NCBI GenBank assembly: GCA_012033495.1
Contig: JAAUQT010000031.1
Span: 1-36,835 of the forward strand
From: Cyanobacteria bacterium RM1_2_2
GTDB lineage: Bacteria > Cyanobacteriota > Cyanobacteriia > Elainellales > Elainellaceae
Direction: 5' to 3'
Length of the DNA stretch: 36,835 nt
How positions within the stretch are numbered: position 1 is the first letter of the stretch; the number at the start of each line of letters is the position of its first letter. Positions 25,622-34,400 of the stretch are shown here, piece after piece. The translations under genes and the position numbers were made by a program. The notes beneath the pieces were generated by a model that saw nothing but the letters and a program-made list of their open reading frames with translations, had not been told where the DNA came from and did no database searches.

Positions 25622-27352
25622 CTAATCTTCTAATTCCTCTAATTCCTCTAACCGATCGCTAATTTTGCCTCTGACGGCTGAAATGGCCACCACTCGCGGA
25701 GACGCTAGATAGTTTTGGGCAGTCGGATCACCGCTTCTACCTTGAAAGTTGCGATTGGTGGCATAGAGTCCTACTTCTCCCGGTTCCAAAACGCCCAGTC
25801 CAGCATTAATGCAAGCTCCGCAGCCCGTTTTCAAGATTTGCGCCCCCGCTTGTTCTAGGATTTGCAAATATCCTAATGCCTCTGCCTGCTGTTTGATCTC
25901 CTGCGAAGCGGGCACAACAAACAAACTTACCCCCGGAGCCACCTGCCGCTTGCGCAACACGGCTGCTGCCTGAGCCAGATCATAGAGTTTTCCACCCGTA
26001 CACGATCCAATGAACGCGCGCGTAATCTTAACGTCTTCTAGTTCGTGTATGCCAACGACCTGATCGGGCTTCGGCGGACGAGCAATCTGGGGTTCTAAAT
26101 TACTTAAATCAAATCGATAAATTTGCTCATATTCAGCATCCCAATCGCCTACCAGTTCATTGTTCTGAAGCGTAACCGCTCTGCTGTACATATAATTCGT
26201 AGTGATCTGATCAGGCGGAATTAAACCGCACATCGCGCCGCATTCAATCGCCATATTCGCTAACGTCATTCTTTCATCAATGGGCAGTTGAGCAATTACG
26301 CTACCGTGAAATTCCATCACCTTGCCAATAGCCCCGTCACAGCCAATTCGTCCCAGAATAAACAGCATGATATCTTTAGCGCTGATGTGGTGGGGTAACG
26401 TCCCGGTTAATTCAAATCGCAGAGTAGTGGGAACGCGAAGCCACATATCTCCAGTTGCAAACAGGTTGGCCATATCGGTGGTGCCGATTCCAGTCGAGAA
26501 GCAGCCAAACGCGCCGTAGGTGCAGCTATGGGAGTCGGTTCCGGCAATCACCATTCCCGGACGGATAAACCCTTTTTCGGGCAGCAAAACATGACAAATC
26601 CCGGCGGCATCTCCGGGAGAAACCACATCCAGCAAATGACATCCCTGCTGCTGTGCAAATTCCACCATCTGTTGATGCATCGTGACAGCTTTTGGATCGG
26701 CTCGAATATCGTTAATTTGAATAAAATGATCGGCAACTAACACAATCCGGTTTGCATCCCAAACTTTCGCAGTATTGCCAAACTGCTGGTAAAACAACTG
26801 CCCAACTGCCCCCGCAATCGCGTCATGGGACATCGCCAAATCAACGTTGACAAATACCACATCTCCGGGCTGCACGTAGGCATGACCCGAAGCTTGCGCC
26901 AACAGCTTTTCTGCCAAGGTCATCGGGCGGGGTGGCGTTTGGCTGACCGGAATTGCGGTTTGTTCACTCAGGCGGTTTTGGTTAAAGGCAAACAGTCCGC
27001 CTGCTGCCACAATTGCGGCTTCTACTGGATTTTGGCGAGGTTGCCCGACAATTTCAAGCGGTAGTCCAATGTTGATGCTGTTACGGTAAAAGATTTCGGC
27101 AAACGATCGCGCCTTCACTTTCTGAATACCTGCTGCTTTGAGGGCAATGGGAGCAATTTCCCGACTGGAACCACAGCCAAAATTGTCGCCTGCTTCAATT
27201 ACGCTGTAGTTCAACAAATTGCCTGCCCCAATTAAATGCTCCAACGCATAATGCTTCAAATGATCGGGATCAAGATTCGTTCCCCGTTTGGCGGGAATAA
27301 TGTCGTCTGTATTGATGTGATCGCCAAGTTTGAGAACAGAGTCAGAGTTCAT
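25622..27352 (-). CDS. isopropylmalate dehydratase-like protein, LeuD-LeuC fusion (HphCD-like)
   Basis: A 576-residue [4Fe-4S] hydro-lyase of the aconitase superfamily that should move the hydroxyl group of a 2-substituted malate. The swivel (LeuD) domain comes first: [38 protein letters not shown] and [16 protein letters not shown]. After a linker near residue 140 comes the LeuC part, with [16 protein letters not shown] and the cluster cysteines in [11 protein letters not shown] and [10 protein letters not shown]. Housekeeping cyanobacterial LeuC and LeuD are two proteins, so this one-chain form in LeuD-LeuC order suggests a special pathway; HphCD of homophenylalanine formation is a known one-chain case. 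The ATG at 27352 overlaps the end of the upstream dehydrogenase gene, which points to coupled translation. The open frame reaches 27391, but that would overlap by 50 bases. Confidence 0.88.
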   Translation of the reverse strand: MNSDSVLKLGDHINTDDIIPAKRGTNLDPDHLKHYALEHLIGAGNLLNYSVIEAGDNFGCGSSREIAPIALKAAGIQKVKARSFAEIFYRNSINIGLPLEIVGQPRQNPVEAAIVAAGGLFAFNQNRLSEQTAIPVSQTPPRPMTLAEKLLAQASGHAYVQPGDVVFVNVDLAMSHDAIAGAVGQLFYQQFGNTAKVWDANRIVLVADHFIQINDIRADPKAVTMHQQMVEFAQQQGCHLLDVVSPGDAAGICHVLLPEKGFIRPGMVIAGTDSHSCTYGAFGCFSTGIGTTDMANLFATGDMWLRVPTTLRFELTGTLPHHISAKDIMLFILGRIGCDGAIGKVMEFHGSVIAQLPIDERMTLANMAIECGAMCGLIPPDQITTNYMYSRAVTLQNNELVGDWDAEYEQIYRFDLSNLEPQIARPPKPDQVVGIHELEDVKITRAFIGSCTGGKLYDLAQAAAVLRKRQVAPGVSLFVVPASQEIKQQAEALGYLQILEQAGAQILKTGCGACINAGLGVLEPGEVGLYATNRNFQGRSGDPTAQNYLASPRVVAISAVRGKISDRLEELEELED

Positions 27353-28394
27353 AGGATTGAGAAGTGATTTCATCCAATAATAGCTTGACAAAATCTTGGG
27401 TGGTAACGGGTTTGCTAGCCACGAGATCGGCCGTTCCGTAGCCCTGCGCCAATACGCGCTCCTCTGCCTGCATGATTAAATCTCCTGCCCTATATTCGCC
27501 CCACTGTTGCAGCATCAAAACGAGGCTATTGATTGCCCCTAAAGGATTCGCAATGCCTCGCCCAGTGATATCAGGGGCGGTTCCGTGAACAGGTTCGTAG
27601 ATGCCAAATCCTAGTTTATTTAAGCTTGCCGAACCTAATAAACCAATCGATCCCACAATCGCCCCACCAATGTCACTCAGAATATCTCCAAACAGATTAC
27701 TCGCTAAAATCACATCAAAATACCGAGGTTTCACGATGAGTTGCATCGCTAGGTTGTCCACTAGCATGGGTTCAATTTGGACATCTGGATATTTTACAGC
27801 TTCCTCCATCACCATTCCAGTCCACGGTAAATGGGGCAAGGCATTTTCTTTGTGGGCAACCGTCAGCAATTTTCGCCGCTGCTGTGCTTTTTCTAGGGCA
27901 ATTCTGGCAATCCGCCGGATCTCCCAATCGTGATACTGCATCGTGTGATAGCCATAGTCACCCTGAGCATCTGCCGACCGCCCGGATGCCCCAAAATAGA
28001 TGCCGCTGACCAACTCCCGCACAAACAAAATGTCGGTTCCAGAGAGGCTTTCAGGTTTGAGCGGAGACTGGTGCGACAGGCTGGCAAATGGACGGATCGG
28101 ACGCAAATTGGCAAAACAGTCAAATCGCTTGCGCAGTTCCAGCAACCCACCTTGGCTCACAGCCCCCAGCAGAATTCCATCACTGCCTTCACAGGATTGA
28201 GCCGTAATATCTGGGAATAGTTCACCATATTTTTCACGGGCAGGTTGACCGATCAACGCTTGGTCGATTTGCACTGAGAAACCTTGCTGTTGTGCAACAT
28301 GCTCAAGTACCATCACCGCTGCTGTAATTACTTCAATCCCGATGCCCTCACCAGGCAATGCAACGACACGATAACGGCGGCTGATTGGGTTCAT
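27342..28394 (-). CDS. isopropylmalate dehydrogenase-like enzyme (LeuB/HphB family), divergent
   Basis: A 350-residue NAD-dependent beta-decarboxylating dehydrogenase. Catalytic marks are kept: FANLRPIRP and the nearby Arg residues, [11 protein letters not shown] (Arg, Tyr), a Lys in VAHKENALP, the metal-binding Asp residues in VDNLAMQL and [11 protein letters not shown], and the NAD site [18 protein letters not shown]. It is not a standard LeuB. The segment before LLELRKR is about 13 residues shorter ([14 protein letters not shown]), and the residue that lines up with Glu87 of the Thermus enzyme, which touches the isopropyl group, is Gln. That suggests another side chain. A Shine-Dalgarno (GGAAGTGAG) precedes the ATG. 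The gene lies 28 bp after the polyketide synthase gene and overlaps the dehydratase gene. Confidence 0.88.
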   Translation of the reverse strand: MNPISRRYRVVALPGEGIGIEVITAAVMVLEHVAQQQGFSVQIDQALIGQPAREKYGELFPDITAQSCEGSDGILLGAVSQGGLLELRKRFDCFANLRPIRPFASLSHQSPLKPESLSGTDILFVRELVSGIYFGASGRSADAQGDYGYHTMQYHDWEIRRIARIALEKAQQRRKLLTVAHKENALPHLPWTGMVMEEAVKYPDVQIEPMLVDNLAMQLIVKPRYFDVILASNLFGDILSDIGGAIVGSIGLLGSASLNKLGFGIYEPVHGTAPDITGRGIANPLGAINSLVLMLQQWGEYRAGDLIMQAEERVLAQGYGTADLVASKPVTTQDFVKLLLDEITSQSYEL

Positions 28395-28422
28395 CTCACT
28401 TCCTGTTCTCTCATTAATTCGT

Positions 28423-31400
28423 CTAGGCTAGCTGACTCAGTTCCGCTTGAATAGACGCAACGGTCTGCTGAATTTGGGCTTCCGTATGTAAACAGGTGAC
28501 GAAAAACCTTAGACGCGACGCATTGTAAGGAACGGAAGGATAGACCATTGGCTGTACGGTGATGCCGCGATTCAACAGCAAGCGAGAAAGTTTTACCGCT
28601 TTATAAGGCTCGCCGACAATAATTGGAATCACTGGCGAATCATGGCTGCTGCCGGTGTTTAGCTTCTGTTGCGCCAACTTCAAAAAGAGGCGAGAGCGAG
28701 CCTGTAAGGTTGCAACTCGATCGGGTTCTTGCTGTAAAAGTTGCAGGGCAGCAAGGGCAGCCGCCGTATTGGCAGGTGACATGCCGACACTGTAGACAAA
28801 TCCGGGAGCCGTATACTTCAAATACTGCACGATCGCTTTGCTGGCCGCAATGTAGCCGCCACAGCTTGCAAACGACTTACTTAACGTCCCCATCCACAGG
28901 TCAACATGGGCAGCAGTGATGCCGAAGTGTTCGCTGATGCCTCGACCTGTTCCGCCCAGTGTGCCGATCGAATGCGCTTCATCAACCAGCAAAAACGTTT
29001 TGTAGCGCTGCTTCAGGGTGACAATTTCTGGCAGAGGCGCAATGTCGCCATCGGTGCTGTAAATGCCTTCAATTGCAATCAGCACTTTCTGGTAGTGGCT
29101 GCGATGTTTTTGTAATAAAAGCTCCAACGTTTGCCAATCGTTGTGCGGAAACTCCATTGCGGTGGCTTGTGACAGTTGACAACCTTGACGAACGCTATTG
29201 TGGCTGAGCGCATCGAATAGAATCAAGTCTCGCTCACCAAACAAATGCCCGATTGTGGTGACATTTGTGGCATGTCCACCAACATAGATGATGCAGTCTT
29301 CAACATTCAAGAAGTCTGCAATGAAGCGTTCTAGCTTCAAGTGAATCGGACGTTCACCCGCTACCACACGGCTGGCAGAAACAGAAGTACCATATTGATC
29401 AATAGCTGCCTGTGCTGCTCGTGACACAGTTGGATCACCTGACATTCCCAGATAGTTATAGCTAGCGTAGCTGATAAATTCTTTTCCATTAATCTGAGTT
29501 GTGTCTTTAGCAATGCCATCATGAACTTCAAAAAATGGATTGCCTAATTGTTCTAATCGCTCTAGATCGGAACATAAGCTCAAATATTCTGAGGATTGTT
29601 CAAACTGGTAGAATTGGGCTGGAATTTCTAAATTTTTAGGTTCTAAACTTATAAATTCTGAACTTATAAATTCTGAACTTGTGAGTTCTAAACCTGTCGA
29701 TGAAGGGACAGGCTCAGAGATTTTAGATTCAGTGGGTGTCACCACAGAGAGGGCGGCTTGATTGAGACTGATTATATCCCTGCCATTCCCGTTCACTTCA
29801 AGCGTCAATTCTTCGGAACTCAGTTGAGGCGTTGCAATTGGCGTAACCAGAACATCAGCAGATGCTTGTGAATGTTGGCTTTCTTGTGAATGTTGGCTTA
29901 AGTAATGGGCTAGGGCTGCCACGGTTGGATAATCGAAGGTCAACGTTTGGGGAATTGTGTAACCAAGACTTGATTCTAGGCGATTCCTAAATTCCACTGC
30001 CATTAAGGAATCCATGCCCAGATCTGCAAAATTCTCCTGGGGATTGATTGCTTCTGCGCTGCTAAATCCCAACACTTGCGCCAACTGTCGCTGAATCTGC
30101 TGCTGCAAAGTGGTCATCTGATCACGGGTTAAGTGCTGCGGCAATGGAGGTTGTTTCAACGCTGAAGGCTGATTTGATGGTAGAGAGGGTTTCTGCTGCG
30201 GAGCGATCTCATCTAATAGAGGGAACGGTTGAGTGAACTGAGTTCGATACATTGACCAATCAATCGGCAGAACGCTGACCTGAGCCAGATTTTGCTGAAG
30301 CAACAGATTGAGAGCCTGCACGCCTCGTTGCGGCTCAATCAACCTCATACCGCTTTGGGCGAGGCGCTGCTGATTCGTTTGCGTCAGTTCAGCCGCCATG
30401 CCTACTTCTGCCCATGCTCCCCAGTTGATACTGAGTCCCGGTAATCCTAACTGCTGACGATAGTGGGCTAACGCATCGAGAAACGCATTGGCGGCGGCGT
30501 AGCTCCCCTGCCCGACTGAACCGATCACGGCGGCAATCGACGAAAAACAAACAAACAAATCCAGCGGCAAGTCTTGGCTCAATTGGTGTAAGTTCCAAGC
30601 ACCGCGCACTTTTGCTGCCATCACGGTTTCAAATCGCTGCCACGTTTGCTGGTGCAGGAGTCCGTCATCCAAAACGCCTGCTGCATGAATAATGCCGCGT
30701 AATGGCATTTTCTGTGGCTCTGCTGAGTGGGGCTCTGCTGAGTGTGGTTCTGCTGGAGATGCTGCAATTGCCAGCAGGTTTTTCACCTCGGTTGGGTTAG
30801 CCACATCCGCTTGAACAATTTGCACCGTTGCACCTAACTTTCTCAGTTCAGCAATGCAGGCTTCAGCGGCAGGAGAAGGAGCGCTGCGCCCCGCTAAAAT
30901 CAGATGGTGAGCGCCTTGTTCAACCAGCCAACGAGACACTTTGAGTCCGAGTCCGCCCAGTCCTCCTGTAATCAGATAGCTGCCGTCTGGTCTGATGACG
31001 GGCTGCCGAGATGGATTAGGAACAGTTAAAACAACTTTACCGACATGCTTGGCTTGGGCCATGTAGCGAAAGGCGTGTACGGCATCAGTAATACCAAACA
31101 CAGTGCAAGGCGGTGGTTGCAATCTACCCTGCTGAAATTGCAGCATCAATTCTGTGAGTAAAGCCTTAATGAACAGTGGGTTCTGTTGCGCAATTTCTAA
31201 CAGGTCAAATGGCAAGTAGTTCACATCTGCTCGCGCCTGTCGTACCTGTTCTGCATCCCAAATCCCCACTTTACCAATTTCTACAAACTGTCCGCCTGTT
31301 GCCAGCACTGACAGACTATTTGGGATAAACTCACCGTTCAAACTATTGACAACAATATTGACCCCTTGATGATCCGTTAGCGTTCTCACTTGATCAACAA

Positions 31401-34400
31401 AATCTAGCGTGCGAGAGTTCATCACATAATCCACGCCAAGGGATTTCAAAAAATTCCACTTACTGGGGCTGGCCGTTGCAAAGACTGTTGCTCCTGCCTG
31501 TTGCGCCAACTGCACTGCCGCTAAACCAACTCCCCCTGCCGCTGCATGAATCAGCACCCGGTCGCCTGCCTGAATGTTCGCTAGCTTGTGCAGCCCATAG
31601 TAGGCCGTCAAAAAGGTGGTCGGAATCGATGCGGCGGCTGTATCGCTAAGATTGGCAGGTTTGGCGATCACGAAGGCAGCCGGAACCGTCACAAACTGCC
31701 CCAAACTGCCGGTTGCCGCGACAGCAATGACAACATCTCCCACCTGCTGATCAACCCCTGCCCCAACTGCGGTAATGATTCCAGCACATTCCCAACCAAA
31801 CTGAACTTCCGTCGCTTCTGTCAAGCCCATCTGCTCCAAATGGGGTTTCAACATTCCCAGCGCGTTCAGTACATCTCGAAAGTTCAGTCCTGCGGCTCGT
31901 ACCTGAATTTCCACCTCTCCCACAGCAGGGGGGCGTCGCAAGCTCGGCATCAATAAAAGATTGTTGAGCATCCCATACTGAGAGATTCTAAGCTGGAAGC
32001 TTTCGGTTTCGGGCTGGGCTTCAGGAATCGACAACCGCTCCTGATCGGCTTCCTGTTGCCGCACGAACCGCGCCACATAGCGGTCTCCCTGTCGGTAGGC
32101 AATTTGATCCTCTAGTTCGGTTGCGGGTGTAGGGGCGTTTAACTCGTTCAGCAGGGCTGCGATATCCACCTGAGCAGGATCAAGGTCAATGCAAGTTGAT
32201 TGCAATTCGGGATGCTCCAACCGAATCACGCGATGCAGCCCCCACAGTGGAGCTTGTTGAATCTGAATCGGCAACCAAGCTGCTCTCACGGTCTGTGCCC
32301 CTTGCGTCATCAGCCATAGGCGCGGATTCCATCTTTGCGTTGTTAATGCCTGCACGAGATGCAACACACTACCGCAGATTTGGGTTTGTTGGCACGGATC
32401 AAATGAGGCGTTAAGGGAGTTGTGATCGCTAGCGTGATTCAAACTCCAAAGATGCACGACCTGATCTGGGATGGTGTCGATATTTTGGAGTAAAATATCT
32501 TGCAGTAATTGGTGTATGAATTCAGGTTGAGTGGAATCGACAAAATAGGTTTCCTGCTTTGTCTGATTTCGGATATCATCTCGCTGATTTGCATCTTCAA
32601 ACACCAGGATACAGCGGCTTCCTTGCTGAGTCAGGTGATTCGCTAACTCGGTTCCCAAACCATGCTGGTCTGCAAAAATTAGCCATAGTTTTCCTGGATT
32701 CGATACCGTAGTTTGGCTGAGCGCTTGTGGCTTCCAATTAATTTCATAAAAATCGGTTGCTGATGTTGCAGAGTCACCAAACAATCGTTGTAGTGATTGT
32801 GAGTGAATCTGTTTTAACGTGAAGCCCTTAATACTAGCGCTTAAGTTTCCTCGGTCATCAACCAACCATAAATCGGCTTTCAAAAATGCATGATTCGCGC
32901 TATTTTCCTGCGCCTCTCTCAGTTCAACAAAGCACCATAGCTGCTGACCTATCTGGCGATGTAGCTGCAATGTATCAATGCTAACGGGCAGAAATGACAT
33001 CTCAGACTGAGCCGTACCCATTGCAGCAGCGAGTAATTGAAAGCAGGCGTCTAATAAAACCGGATGGATCTGAGATGAATCCGTGAGTGATTCCGGTAAC
33101 TGAATTCGCCCTAATGCATGCCCCTGCCCTCGCCAGAGTTGCCGAATTGCTTGAAAAGATTTGCCGTAGTGTAGCCCTTGGGCTTCAAGCTGCCGATAAT
33201 AGGTTGAGATTGGCGTAGAGTCAGGAGTTAAACTCGCTTGACGCTGGGCAAGATCGAACGGAATCAGAGGCTCTCTAGTTTCTAACGGCTCTAATTTACC
33301 AGACGCATGACGAACCAAGGGCTTTTCTAAACCATTTTGTTCACTAAAAATCTCAACTGCATATTCTGACTGTTCGTTTAAACGTAGCCTGATCTGTAGG
33401 ATTTGAAGTTGATCATTCAGTAGCAGCGGTTGTTCAATCTCGAATTGACTCAGTTTTAGTGAATTAGACGGATGTTGATGTCTTCCTGCTGCCAGCATCA
33501 TTTCTACAAAGGCAGCGGCAGGAAACACCGATTGATTCAGAATACAGTGATCAGCCAGATAGCTAGGAGCGTTCTTACTCACTTGCGCCTGAAAACAAAT
33601 TTGTTGTTCTGTAATCTGCACGAGCTGTTGCAGCAAAGGGTGGAAGGATCGCTGCTGTTGGCGGGTTGTAGAGGATGGCAGCGACACAGCATCAGGCTCC
33701 CACCAGAATCGCTGACGCTGAAACGGATAGGTAGGCAACGGCAGCCATTCACTAGCATCACTGAAGTCAGCCCCATTTGCCCAATTTACGTTAGCCCCCT
33801 GCACATAAAGCTGCCCTAAACTTTGCAGAAGTGGCTGCCAATCTGACTGCCCTGGACGCAAGCTTGGTAGCCACATTCCATTAGGTTGAGAAGCTCGCCC
33901 CATGCCGGATAGGATCGGTTTAGCGCCAATTTCTAAAAAGATTTCACAGCCCTGTTGCTGAAGAGTTTCTACTGCCTCGGCAAAGCGCACCGCCCGACGC
34001 ACCTGATCACGCCAATAGTCTGGCGTTGCGATCAAATCATGAATCAGCGCACCTGTTACGGTAGAGACGATCGGAATTTGCGGTAAGTGATACGAGATCT
34101 GCTTTGCCACTTGCATAAATGCGGTCAGCATCGGTTCCATTAATGGCGAATGAAACGCATGGGAAACATTCAGCGCAGTTGTGCTGATGCCTTTTTTAGC
34201 TAGCTCGGCTGCAATGCCGTCAATGGCGGCTTTTCGTCCAGAAATGACGGTATTCTGCGGCGCATTCACGGCAGCAATTGCAACTTCTGTCTCTTTGCCT
34301 TGCAGAAATGCACTCACCATCGTTACATCTGCCATCACCGCCACCATTGCCCCATCCGTTGGCAGCGCTTGCATCAACCGACCGCGAGCCGCCACCAGCT

